Assembly: GCA_947383145.1 (NCBI GenBank)
Contig: CANDCH010000010.1
Coordinates: 27,941 to 91,940, forward strand
DNA: 64,000 bases
Source of the DNA: an uncultured bacterium
Lineage (GTDB): Bacteria; Bacillota; Clostridia; Oscillospirales; Oscillospiraceae
Direction: 5' to 3'
The notes below the pieces were generated by a model, which worked only from the letters and a program-made list of their open reading frames with translations, did not search any database and was not told the origin of the DNA. Each line of letters opens with the position of its first letter. Positions within the stretch are counted from its first letter, which is position 1. The translations under genes were made by a program, and so were the position numbers. This document shows, piece after piece, positions 6,935 to 14,913 of the stretch.

Positions 6935-8604
6935 GCCCTGTTCAAATGACCTTATCCGGCGGGGTGTTCATCCTGTTTATCGTGGTGGTTCGAGCGCTGG
7001 CCCTCCACCGCCTGCCCAAAGGGGCGTTCCTGGCCCTGTGGGAGATGGCGGCGCTGCGGCTGCTCCTGCCGTTCACCATTCCTCTGCCGTTCAGCCTGCT
7101 TGCTCCCGCAAAGCATTTGCCGGTGGTGGGTGAGTATCTGGCGCCGGGCGGGGTATCTGTCCCAGAAGCACCGGCTGCGGGAATACCCGCTGGCACATCT
7201 ACACCGGCTGGAACAGCCCTCAGCGTGGGTTTGCCTATGGTCTGGCTGGCTGGCGCGGCGCTGATGGCGGCATATTTTACAGTTTCCTATGTGAGGGCCA
7301 GAAGGCGGTTCCGCTGTTCCGGCCCGGACAATACCCCCGCTGTCCGGCGTTGGCTGGCGGGCCAAAGGCTGCACAGGCCGCTGGAAGTACGGCAGTCCGC
7401 CCTGGTGTCCTCGCCGCTGACCTATGGCGTCCTGCGCCCGGTAATCCTGCTCCCGGAGGACATGGGACGGGGCGATGAAACCGCCCTGACCTATATCCTC
7501 ACTCATGAGTATATTCACGTCCGGCGCTTTGACAGCGTGGCGAAGCTGGTCTTTGCCGCCGCGCTGTGCGTCCACTGGTTCAACCCCTTGGCCTGGTTGA
7601 TGTATGTGCTCGCCAACCGGGACTTGGAGTTGTCCTGCGATGAATGGGTGATGGACACTCTGGGAGGCCGGGAGAAGGCTTCCTACGCGCTGACCCTGGT
7701 CAACATGGAGGAAACCCGGAGCCAGTGCTTCTCCCCCTACAACCATTTCAGCAAACTTGCAATCGAAGAAAGGATTGAAGCCATTATGAAGTATAAAAAA
7801 GCGTCTGTTTTGGCGCTGGCCCTCGCCGTTGCCCTGGTGGTTGGGGCAACAACCGCTTTCGCAGCTTCCGCACAGTCGGACACCGCCCCCGATAGGGGAG
7901 CCAGCTTTCTGGGTGCGGGGACGCTCATGGACGACAGCACCCTCTCCTCCTACGTCAATCCCAAGGACGGAAAAACCTATTACAGCTGGGACGGGGGCAA
8001 GACCTGGGAACCCTTGACCGACGAGAAGTTCAGACAGCGCTCCCCCCTGGCCGATGTGGAGTGGTGGACTTATGAGGAGTACGCCGCGTGGCTGGAAAAC
8101 GAGAAATTGGAGCTCCAAGCCATGCTGGGCGAGAAGGGCTGGACTGGAGGCAGAGGTGAATTCGTCTGGACACAGGAAATCATCGACGAAACCATCGCCA
8201 TGTATGAGGGCATCCTCCGGGAGATCAAGGAGGGCAAGCTCTACTCCAAGTCTGTGGGCGGCGACACCGATGCCCTGCTGATCTCCGGCGGCGCTGGCAG
8301 TGTCTTTGTCAGAGAGGAAGACGGCACAATGGCAGCCATTGATCCGAGCCGGGTTCAGAACGCCACCTTTGTTTTCGACGGCTCCACCCCGTTGGAGGGA
8401 GGCACTTGCATCGTGGACAAGGCTGGCGTACCGCTGGACGACTGGGACGTGGCTCGTGCGCCCCAGTACACTGAGGAAGAGTGGCAGCAGATTATTGCGG
8501 ACATTGAGAGCGGCAAAATTCCGCCCCTTGAAATCCCCGACGATCCCAATGTTACGGTGCGTTTTGTGGATTATCCTGGCGGAAACTGCACAGTAAAGGA
8601 TTAA
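6931..8604 (+). CDS. BlaR1-like M56 family membrane metallopeptidase
   Basis: Predicted partner of the BlaI-type repressor. The N-terminal membrane segments (about 8-25, 100-122) lead to a zinc-protease domain with HEYIH (192-196), 'NPLAWLMY' near 218 and the downstream ligand motif 'ELSCDE' (233-238). A further membrane helix covers about 291-313. The outer part (about 314-557) is not a penicillin-binding domain. It begins with a 'YYSWDGGKTWEPLTDEKF' motif and is rich in Trp, Glu and Asp. So this is an M56 sensor with an uncharacterised extracellular domain, and its ligand cannot be predicted. It overlaps blaI by ATGA and is followed by a terminator. Confidence 0.85.
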   Translation: MSPVQMTLSGGVFILFIVVVRALALHRLPKGAFLALWEMAALRLLLPFTIPLPFSLLAPAKHLPVVGEYLAPGGVSVPEAPAAGIPAGTSTPAGTALSVGLPMVWLAGAALMAAYFTVSYVRARRRFRCSGPDNTPAVRRWLAGQRLHRPLEVRQSALVSSPLTYGVLRPVILLPEDMGRGDETALTYILTHEYIHVRRFDSVAKLVFAAALCVHWFNPLAWLMYVLANRDLELSCDEWVMDTLGGREKASYALTLVNMEETRSQCFSPYNHFSKLAIEERIEAIMKYKKASVLALALAVALVVGATTAFAASAQSDTAPDRGASFLGAGTLMDDSTLSSYVNPKDGKTYYSWDGGKTWEPLTDEKFRQRSPLADVEWWTYEEYAAWLENEKLELQAMLGEKGWTGGRGEFVWTQEIIDETIAMYEGILREIKEGKLYSKSVGGDTDALLISGGAGSVFVREEDGTMAAIDPSRVQNATFVFDGSTPLEGGTCIVDKAGVPLDDWDVARAPQYTEEEWQQIIADIESGKIPPLEIPDDPNVTVRFVDYPGGNCTVKD

Positions 8605-8614
8605 ATCCATCTAT

Positions 8615-8656
8615 AAACAGGGGGCCTGGAACAATACGTTCCAAGCCCCCTGTTTT
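8615..8656 (+). terminator. Intrinsic terminator after the M56 gene
   Basis: Arms of 18 bases (8615-8632 and 8638-8655) with one mismatch and a 5-base loop. The second arm ends in TTTT. Confidence 0.85.
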
Positions 8657-8674
8657 GCTGTTGCTATAGTTCCC

Positions 8675-8821
8675 TCAACGGTATATGTATTCGTTGAAAA
8701 TGATTTCTTCTGCCCGGTTGCGAATGCTGTTCATCCTCTTGACCCACTCCATCTGATTTTCTTCTTTAAGCAGTTCAGTGATACCCTCTTGCTTTGCCAT
8801 CTGCTCAAATGCAGACTTTTT
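8675..8821 (-). pseudogene. Truncated TnpV (transposon-encoded protein) fragment
   Basis: The minus-strand frame reads 'FEQMAKQEGITELLKEENQ', 'MEWVKRMNSIRNRAEEI' and a 'NEYIY' end. This is the conserved C-terminus of TnpV, a small protein found in Firmicute transposons and conjugative elements. The first half of TnpV is missing, and the upstream frame changes in an A-run near 8821, so it is a remnant. With the feoB scrap on the other side of blaI, it marks the blaI/M56 segment as recombinogenic. Confidence 0.65.
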
Positions 8822-8883
8822 CCATAATCGGCACCTCCGAAGTGTTGATTTCCCGCAACTCAATCACATTCGGCTGGCTTAGC

Positions 8884-8924
8884 AAAAAGTTTGGGAGCCA
8901 CTTCCTTACGAAGCGGCTCCCAAA
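8884..8924 (-). terminator. Terminator for the SleL-like gene (minus strand)
   Basis: Arms 8890-8904 and 8910-8924 (15 bases, one mismatch) with a 5-base loop. In the minus direction the hairpin is followed directly by CTTTTTGCT. Confidence 0.8.
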
Positions 8925-8984
8925 GGCGTCCTTTTTCGACAGGCTGGGGGCCGGGATGTCTGTCCCGGCCCTTTGTTCTGTCGG

Positions 8985-10259
8985 TCACAGTACCTTTTCC
9001 ACGGTGAACATGGACTCCAGCACCATAAAATTTGCGCGGTAAAGGCGGTTCAGATTCCAGAAGCTCACGCCGGCAAGGCCGTATTCGTCCACCAGGCCGT
9101 ACTTGGCCCGGAGGCTGCGGGCGTCCTCAAACCAGACCTCGTGCTGCGCGCCGTCTCCGTCGTAGTAGCGGAAGAAGGGGGACTGCGCGGTTTGATCATA
9201 CTGGATGGCGGCCTTCACCCGTCCGGCCAGGGCGGCGGCCTCCGCGTTGGAGAGGGAGCGCGCCGCCGTGCCCTGGGCGAAGGGCAGCGTCCAGTCATAG
9301 CCATAGTTGGGTACGCCCATGAGAATGCGTTCCGCCGGTATGACCTGTACGGCGTAGTCCAGCACCTGGCGCACCTTGTCCAGGGGCGCCACCGCCATGG
9401 CCGGCCCGTATGTATAGCCCCACTCATAGGTCATGAGGACGGCGTAATCCACCGTCTGCCCGTGGAAGGCGTAGTCGTGGGCCGCGTACAGAAGCCCCTG
9501 CTGGCCGCCTGAGAGCTTGGGCGCCAGCGCGGTGACCACAATGTAACCCAGGCGGTGCATCCGCTCCGTCAGGCGGCGCAGAAATTGATTGTAGCTGTCC
9601 CGGTCAAACTGGTGGATATACTCAAAGTCCACGTTCACGCCGTACCAGCCGCCCTGCCCCAGAAGCGCCTCCACATTTTCCAAAAACCTGTCCTGCACGG
9701 CCTGGTCGGTCAGGACGGCGTGGGCGATCTGACTGGAGAACCCGCCCGCCTCCAGAAGGTTTGTGAGCGTGAGCAGGTTTGCCGTGCGGTGTCCGGCGGA
9801 CAGGGCGGTATCCAGGTTGAAGGTGGGCGTCAGGTTTCCAAACTGGTCGGAGCGGTAGGAAAAAGGCGAGAGGAACGTCAGATAGGGCAGCGCGGCGTTC
9901 AGCGCGCTGTCCGCGGCGTCCGTCACATAGCCGTTGACGGCGATTTCCCGCGTCTGCCGCCCATCGGTCGGAACGGCCACCGGCTGTCCGGGGTAAATGC
10001 GGTTGGGATCGGCGATCTGCGGATTCGCCGCGATGAGCCGCCGGAGACTTACGCCGTACCTGCGCGCAATGGAATACAGGGTATCCCCCCGGCCCACGGT
10101 GCGGCGGATTTCGCCGCTGGGGATAATCAGCGCCTGCCCCACCGGCAGCACATCTGGGTTCTCCAGCTGATTGGCGGAGATGATGCCGTCCGCCGGTGTG
10201 GAATACCGGCGGGCGATCTGATGGACGGTATCGCCGCTTTTTACAACATACAGTTCCAA
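8985..10259 (-). CDS. LysM/GH18 spore-cortex glycosidase (SleL/YaaH-like)
   Basis: Probable N-acetylglucosaminidase acting on spore cortex or coat-associated peptidoglycan. Two LysM domains (about 2-47 and 53-97) are followed by a GH18 barrel with the catalytic 'VNVDFEY' (D211, E213). There is no signal peptide, as expected for SleL/YaaH proteins made in the mother cell. I prefer the TTG start at 10259: AGGAGG (10269-10274) then sits 9 bases away and the protein begins directly with the LysM 'ELYVVKSGDTV'. ATG 10268 abuts the ribosome site. The gene is monocistronic, with its own terminator. Confidence 0.88.
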   Translation of the reverse strand: MELYVVKSGDTVHQIARRYSTPADGIISANQLENPDVLPVGQALIIPSGEIRRTVGRGDTLYSIARRYGVSLRRLIAANPQIADPNRIYPGQPVAVPTDGRQTREIAVNGYVTDAADSALNAALPYLTFLSPFSYRSDQFGNLTPTFNLDTALSAGHRTANLLTLTNLLEAGGFSSQIAHAVLTDQAVQDRFLENVEALLGQGGWYGVNVDFEYIHQFDRDSYNQFLRRLTERMHRLGYIVVTALAPKLSGGQQGLLYAAHDYAFHGQTVDYAVLMTYEWGYTYGPAMAVAPLDKVRQVLDYAVQVIPAERILMGVPNYGYDWTLPFAQGTAARSLSNAEAAALAGRVKAAIQYDQTAQSPFFRYYDGDGAQHEVWFEDARSLRAKYGLVDEYGLAGVSFWNLNRLYRANFMVLESMFTVEKVL

Positions 10260-10344
10260 GGTGTTCATCCTCCTATTGTGCCTGCCCGGATATCCCATTC
10301 TATTCCCGGCGGCGGCAAAAAGAGGCCTGTCCCCATGTCAAATC

Positions 10345-10384
10345 ATTTTAAGGCCCTTGCCGGCGTTTTCCCCGGCAAGGGCCC
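10345..10384 (-). terminator. Terminator after the CofE-family gene (minus strand)
   Basis: GGCCCTTGCCGG (10352-10363) pairs perfectly with 10372-10383. In the minus direction it is followed by a weak T/A tract (TTAAAATGATTT). Confidence 0.65.
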
Positions 10385-10419
10385 TTGCTGTTCCCGCCGC
10401 CCAAGTCCGGCGGCGTGTT

Positions 10420-11613
10420 TCACTCTGTGGTGTAGTTGTCGAAATACCCCTGGATAAAGACCACCGGGGTGCCCTTGTCGCCGGAGCCGGAGGTCAGGTC
10501 GCACAGGGAGCCGATCAGGTCGGTGAGGCGGCGGGGGGTGGTGCCCTCCGACACCATCTGCCCCACCAGGTCTCCGTCCTTTTTGTGGATGCGGTCCTTG
10601 ATGGCCTCCCTCAGCGCCTCGCCGGACAGGTGGGCAAAGTCGTTGTCCGCCAGATATTTCAGCTTCAGCTCGTTGGGCGTGCCCTCCAGGCCGGCGGTGT
10701 AGGCGGGGGAGACCACCGGATCGGCCAGCTCCCAGATCTTGCCCACCGGGTCCTTGAACGCGCCGTCGCCGTAGACCATAACCTCCACGTGCCTGCCGGT
10801 CTTCTCCAGCAGCCTCTTCTGGATGGCCTCCACCAGCCCCTGGCAGTCCCGGGGGAACAGCTTCACCTGCTCCTCGGTGGACTTGTTGGAGCCCAGCAGG
10901 CCGTAGCGCTCGTTATACCCGCTGCCGTTGACGGGAGCGTTCAGAATCTCATCCAGGCCGAATACCCGCTGGGCGCCGGCGGCCTTCAGCAGCCGCTTGG
11001 TGCGGCGGCGGGTGTGGATGTCGCAGCAAAGCACGTTCCCGGCGTAGGACAGGATGGCGCGGGGATCGTTGGCAAAGATGATCTCCGCCTCGGCCCCGCA
11101 GTCCTGGATGAGCTGTTGGTAGTAGTCCACATAGTCCACGCCGGTGAAGGGATGCTTCTCATACCCAAACAGCTCCCGGTACCGCGCCAGGGTGAGCACG
11201 TCCTTGTAGGGATCGACCCCCTTTTCGTCCAGGCTGTCCAGGCTGATGAGGTGGTTGCCCACCTCGTCGGAGGGATAGCTGAGCATGAGGACAATTTTTT
11301 TCGCCCCCTGGGCAATGCCCCGCAGGCAAATGGCAAAGCGGTTGCGGCTGAGGATGGGGAAAATCACGCCCACCGTCTCTCCGCCCAGCTTGGCCCGGAC
11401 ATCGCCGGCGATCTGGTCCACGGAGGCGTAGTTGCCCTGGGCACGGGCCACGATGGCCTCGGTCATGGCCACAACGTCCCGGTCGCGGAGGGCAAAGCCG
11501 TCCTCGGCGGCGGCCTCCAGCAGGGAGCCGGTCACGATCTCCACCAGATCGTCCCCACTGCGGATGATGGGGGTGCGGATGCCACGGGATACGGTACCAA
11601 CCATACGGCTCAT
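10420..11613 (-). CDS. Coenzyme F420-0:L-glutamate ligase (CofE) family protein
   Basis: A 397-residue soluble protein of the CofE/FbiB-like ligase family. The founding members add glutamate to coenzyme F420-0 using GTP. Family-type stretches include 'GIRTPIIRSGDDLVEIV' at the N-terminus, 'LRDRDVVAMTEAIVARAQG' and 'GLLGSNKSTEEQVKLFPRD'. It is longer than archaeal CofE (about 250 aa), with an extra C-terminal part. No other F420 gene is present, and gut Clostridia are not known F420 producers, so the true substrate is open. Start ATG 11613 has GAGGAG upstream. It is monocistronic with its own promoter and terminator. Confidence 0.75.
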   Translation of the reverse strand: MSRMVGTVSRGIRTPIIRSGDDLVEIVTGSLLEAAAEDGFALRDRDVVAMTEAIVARAQGNYASVDQIAGDVRAKLGGETVGVIFPILSRNRFAICLRGIAQGAKKIVLMLSYPSDEVGNHLISLDSLDEKGVDPYKDVLTLARYRELFGYEKHPFTGVDYVDYYQQLIQDCGAEAEIIFANDPRAILSYAGNVLCCDIHTRRRTKRLLKAAGAQRVFGLDEILNAPVNGSGYNERYGLLGSNKSTEEQVKLFPRDCQGLVEAIQKRLLEKTGRHVEVMVYGDGAFKDPVGKIWELADPVVSPAYTAGLEGTPNELKLKYLADNDFAHLSGEALREAIKDRIHKKDGDLVGQMVSEGTTPRRLTDLIGSLCDLTSGSGDKGTPVVFIQGYFDNYTTE

Positions 11614-11670
11614 AAAGGAACACTCCTCATTTTCATATCGCTTATGCTGAAAAAACTTCACCAATTTCAC

Positions 11671-11699
11671 ATGATACCACGATTTTGGCCGGTTGTAAA
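11671..11699 (-). promoter_or_regulatory. Sigma-A promoter of the CofE-family gene
   Basis: On the minus strand, TTTACA (11699-11694), a 17-base spacer and TATCAT (11676-11671), about 58 bases before the start codon. Confidence 0.7.
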
Positions 11700-11793
11700 T
11701 ATATTTTTTGGCTCCGCGGATTTCAGCGCCCAGGTCCAGGAACCTGAGCCCCGTGGAGGGCGCCGCGGCGCGGCCTCCGGCCCAGGTTTGGGC

Positions 11794-11829
11794 AAAAGGC
11801 AAAGCGCTCCTTTGCGGAACGCTTTGCCG
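11794..11829 (-). terminator. Terminator after the exported protein gene (minus strand)
   Basis: GGCAAAGCG (11798-11806) pairs with CGCTTTGCC (11820-11828) around a 13-base loop. In the minus direction it is followed by TTTTGCCC. The rest of 11614-11924 holds only this and the promoter above. Confidence 0.7.
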
Positions 11830-11924
11830 TTGGGCTTTCACCCGTATGTTCTTTTCGCCGGCGGTTTTTGAGCCGCCGGGGAGGGAAGGGGAGGGGAGGG
11901 GACGGCGGGCGGTCAGAAAGGCGC

Positions 11925-12428
11925 CTACAGGATGGAATAGGGCCCCCTGACCAGCACCTTCACCACCGGCGCGGAGGCGGTGACCGACCGTCCGCTGATG
12001 GTGACCATATAGAGGTGGTTGGCCTCCAGCGGCTGGCCGCTGCCCAGCACCGAGCCGGAGGTGGTGTCGATGAGGCCCACGCTGTCCGGGGAACCGCACA
12101 GGGCGGAACCCACCCGCAGCATTACCTCACAGCCCACCTCGCCCACCAGGGACTGCCCCTGGCTCAGCGTCACCACGGCAAACAGGCCTTGTCCGGCGTT
12201 TCCCCCGTGTCCGGCCAGAATTTCCCGCAGGGATTGCTCCATCTCCGCCTTGCGGGCGGTGACGGTCTGATCCACCATGGACTTGACCTGCTGGGTGAAC
12301 GTCCCGTTGAGATAGCTCAGGGTGATCAGGGGATCATTCTGCCCTCCCGCCCCCGTGCCGGCGGCGTAGGCCGCGGTGAACAGAAAGCAGGCGCACAGGG
12401 CGGCCGCGGCAATCTTCCAGTTTTTCAT
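11925..12428 (-). CDS. Uncharacterised exported protein (167 aa)
   Basis: N-terminal signal peptide (basic 'MKNWK', hydrophobic 6-22, cleavage near 'AYA-AGT'). The mature part has a helical segment with 'QQVKSMVDQTVTARKAEMEQ', then a beta-rich glycine/valine segment ending 'VLVRGPYSIL'. I recognise no named family. Start ATG 12428 is well supported by GGAGG 8 bases upstream. The gene lies downstream of the alr-mazF operon, but 144 bases with a palindromic repeat intervene, so independent transcription is likely. Confidence 0.7.
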   Translation of the reverse strand: MKNWKIAAAALCACFLFTAAYAAGTGAGGQNDPLITLSYLNGTFTQQVKSMVDQTVTARKAEMEQSLREILAGHGGNAGQGLFAVVTLSQGQSLVGEVGCEVMLRVGSALCGSPDSVGLIDTTSGSVLGSGQPLEANHLYMVTISGRSVTASAPVVKVLVRGPYSIL

Positions 12429-12458
12429 ATGTAATTCCTCCCCGCCGGAGCAAGCTCC

Positions 12459-12550
12459 GCATCGTTTGCCCCGCCTTTGGCGGAAGCCGGTACATTCCGC
12501 CGTCCCTCCTCCCCCGCAAAGCCAAAGGCCGACTTTGCGGGGACCCCGTT
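12459..12550. repeat. Dispersed palindromic repeat, copy B
   Basis: Hairpin CCCCGCAAAG (12512-12521) and CTTTGCGGGG (12533-12542), preceded by a 'cgcctttggcggaa' block and a 'cctcct' tract, in the same order as 6028-6120. Its position after mazF could let it act as a terminator, but there is no T-run. Confidence 0.45.
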
Positions 12551-12572
12551 TGAGGGTATGAGAGGAGGGCGG

Positions 12573-12938
12573 CTATACTAGTCTCTCCGGGCTCAGCCCG
12601 AAGCTGACGGCAATGGCGCTGTCCACCCGCCGCATCACCTGGTCGTCCACCCGGCCCATGTGCTCCCGGAGCCGTTTCTTGTCCAGGGTGCGGATCTGCT
12701 CCAGCAAAACCACCGAATCCTTGGGCAGGCCGCAGCTGTGGGAGGCCAGGGTAATATGGGTGGGAAGACGGGCCTTCCCCGTCTGAGAGGTGATCGCCGC
12801 CGCGATCACCGTGGGGCTGTGCTTGTTGCCGGTGTCGTTCTGGACGATGAGCACCGGGCGGACGCCGCCCTGCTCGCTGCCCACCACCGGGCTTAAGTCC
12901 GCGTAAAAAATATCGCCGCGTTTGACGCTGTTGTCCAC
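12573..12938 (-). CDS. mazF: MazF/PemK family endoribonuclease toxin
   Basis: A 121-residue protein closely matching clostridial/Bacillus MazF (NdoA), a sequence-specific mRNA interferase. Hallmarks: '[31 protein letters not shown]' and '[10 protein letters not shown]', the conserved N-terminal face with the catalytic Arg, and '[10 protein letters not shown]'. The start is GTG 12938 with a weak ribosome site. In Bacillus a mazE antitoxin lies between alr and mazF. Here the 155-base gap after alr is too short for one and encodes no such protein, so the toxin appears solitary or is controlled in trans. Confidence 0.9.
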   Translation of the reverse strand: MDNSVKRGDIFYADLSPVVGSEQGGVRPVLIVQNDTGNKHSPTVIAAAITSQTGKARLPTHITLASHSCGLPKDSVVLLEQIRTLDKKRLREHMGRVDDQVMRRVDSAIAVSFGLSPERLV

Positions 12939-12961
12939 AGGATCTCACACTCCGCCGGATA

Positions 12962-12992
12962 TAGTGCCCGGCTACGCTTATGTAGTCCGGGT
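12962..12992 (-). other. Hairpin in the alr-mazF gap
   Basis: CCCGGCTAC and GTAGTCCGGG form a bulged stem just upstream of mazF. A second GC-rich stem at about 13040-13062 is followed on the minus strand by TTTTTCCC and could be a partial terminator after alr. Either would lower mazF expression relative to alr. Confidence 0.35.
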
Positions 12993-13093
12993 ACTATCAT
13001 TCTCCCACGGGGCGGCGGCTTTTATACCGGGTCGTCCGGGAAAAACCGCCGCGGCTCGCCGCCGGGTCTGCCCCGGCGGGTTCCCTGACTATC

Positions 13094-14236
13094 CTATGCG
13101 TCAAGGTACACTCTGGGCACTCTGGGGGCCACCGCGCACAGCAGCTCGTAGGAGATGGTGCCCGCCAGGTCCGCGTGATGCTCCACGGGCAGGTGGGGGC
13201 CGAACACCTCCGCCACGTCGCCGGGCTTCACATCGGCGCCGTCCGGCAGCTCAACCATGCACATGTCCATGCACACGCGGCCCATTATGGGGAGGAGCTG
13301 TCCGCCCAGGCGCACGCAGCCCTTGTTGGACAGCGCCCGGTGGAGGCCGTCGGCGTATCCGATGGGCAGCACCGCCGCCCGTCCGCCCGCCCGGTCAAAC
13401 CGGGCCGTGCAGCCGTAGCTCACCGGGGTATCCGGCGGGAAGTCCCGCACCGCCGCCACCCGGCTGTACAGCGACATCACCGGGCGCAGGCCGGGGCCGT
13501 CCAGTCCCTCGCAGGAGGGGTCCGGATAGCAGCCGTACAGCGCGATGCCGGGGCGCACCATGTCCAGGTGCGTACAGGGGTATTTTAACACGGCGGCGCT
13601 GGCCGCGCAATGGCGGATTTCAAAGGTCCGGCCGTATGCTCCCTTCAGCTCGTCCAGCACATCCAGAAACCGGGTGAACTGGAGCATGGTGTATTCCTCG
13701 TCCCCGTCGGCGTCGGCGAAGTGGGTGAAAATACCCTCCGGCTCCAGGTGGGGCAGGGCGCACAGGGCCTCCAGCTCCCTGGCCGCCGCCGGGGGCTGGT
13801 GGTCCAGCACGCCCAGGCGGCTCATGCCGGTGTCCGCCTTGAGGTGGATTTTGGCCCGCTTTCCCGCCGCCCCGGCGGCCTCGGACAGGGCCTGGGCCAG
13901 CTCGGGGGTAAAGACGGTCTGGGTCAGGTCCAGGTCCACCACCTCGGCGGCCAGCTGGGGCTGGGTATAGCCCAAAATCAGCACCGGGGCGGTGATCCCC
14001 GCCCTGCGCAGGGCCGCGCCCTCGTCCAGGCAGGCCACCGCCAGGTAATCCGTGCCCAGCTCCACCAGGCGGCGGGCGGCGGGAACCGCCCCGTGGCCGT
14101 AGCCGTTGGCCTTTACCGTGGCCAGAAACCGGCTGTCCGGCGCGCACGCGCGCAGCGCCCGGTAATTGTGCTCCAAGTTTCCCAGGCTGATCTCCGCCCA
14201 GGTCCGCGCGGTCTCCCGCGTCATGCTTTCTGTCAT
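13094..14236 (-). CDS. alr: Alanine racemase
   Basis: PLP enzyme interconverting L- and D-alanine for peptidoglycan. The PLP lysine is K42 in 'VKANGYGHG' and the second catalytic base is Y274 in 'VSYGCTARF'. The N-terminal TIM barrel and C-terminal beta domain ('GRVCMDMCMVEL') are complete in 380 residues. Start ATG 14236 follows GAGAGGA. The gene upstream is a GerS-like lipoprotein, a pairing known from C. difficile (gerS-alr2), so a spore-linked role is plausible alongside vegetative D-Ala supply. Confidence 0.95.
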   Translation of the reverse strand: MTESMTRETARTWAEISLGNLEHNYRALRACAPDSRFLATVKANGYGHGAVPAARRLVELGTDYLAVACLDEGAALRRAGITAPVLILGYTQPQLAAEVVDLDLTQTVFTPELAQALSEAAGAAGKRAKIHLKADTGMSRLGVLDHQPPAAARELEALCALPHLEPEGIFTHFADADGDEEYTMLQFTRFLDVLDELKGAYGRTFEIRHCAASAAVLKYPCTHLDMVRPGIALYGCYPDPSCEGLDGPGLRPVMSLYSRVAAVRDFPPDTPVSYGCTARFDRAGGRAAVLPIGYADGLHRALSNKGCVRLGGQLLPIMGRVCMDMCMVELPDGADVKPGDVAEVFGPHLPVEHHADLAGTISYELLCAVAPRVPRVYLDA

Positions 14237-14294
14237 CTGAGGCCGTCCTCTCCCGTCCCGGCGGAGGACTTTCCGCCGGGGCTCCCCCGGCGCG

Positions 14295-14897
14295 TCATCC
14301 GTCCTGGGGAATTTGTGTAAAATTTGTAAATTGAGCCGTCAGCACGGCCGCGCCGCCCGTACTCACCTCGGCGGACCGCAGGGCGTACCCCTCCCGGTCG
14401 AAGGCGAGCAGGAACTGGGTGCCCTCGTTGGCTTCCAGCGCCGGGTCCTGGAAGGAGATCTGGAGGTACTCATCATTCTCCCCCGCCCAGGCGCACTTAG
14501 CCATATAGCCCTCCTCAATCTGCTCCATGAGGGCGGCGACGGCGGACACCGGGGTGAGCCCGTTCCCGTCCAGCAGTCCCAGGGACAACCCCGCGCCGTC
14601 GTACTCCAGCACTGTCTCCCCCTGGGCGACGCGGGCGGTGATGCCCGCCACCAGCTCCGGGGCGGTGATGGTGAGCACCGTCTCTCCCTCCCGGCTCCAC
14701 CGGGCGTCCAGGGAGAAGTCGAACACCGCCTCGCTGTAGCACACCGACAGGTCCACTCCGGCGGACCAGCCCGCCAGCGCCTGATACGCCTCCCGGAGGG
14801 CCAGCGCCGCGTCCTCCGGGGTTTCGCCCGCGCTCCCGGCCCTACAGCCGGACAGCAGCAGGATCATCATCAGTACACAAGACAGCCGCCTGCGCAC
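14295..14897 (-). CDS. LolA-fold lipoprotein, GerS-like
   Basis: A 200-residue lipoprotein with signal peptide and lipobox LLSGC (lipidated Cys at 18). The mature part has the pattern of the LolA/GerS fold: a helix ('LALREAYQALAGWSAGVDLSV'), then repeated beta strands ('ETVLTITAPELVAGI', 'GETVLEYDGAGLSLGLL'). It is followed 58 bases later by alr. In C. difficile the germination lipoprotein gene gerS lies directly upstream of alr2, and GerS works with CwlD in cortex modification. The identification rests on fold pattern plus context, not strong sequence identity. GTG start with GGAGGG 8 bases upstream. Confidence 0.72.
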   Translation of the reverse strand: MRRRLSCVLMMILLLSGCRAGSAGETPEDAALALREAYQALAGWSAGVDLSVCYSEAVFDFSLDARWSREGETVLTITAPELVAGITARVAQGETVLEYDGAGLSLGLLDGNGLTPVSAVAALMEQIEEGYMAKCAWAGENDEYLQISFQDPALEANEGTQFLLAFDREGYALRSAEVSTGGAAVLTAQFTNFTQIPQDG

Positions 14898-14913
14898 TCG
14901 TTTGCTCCCTCCA

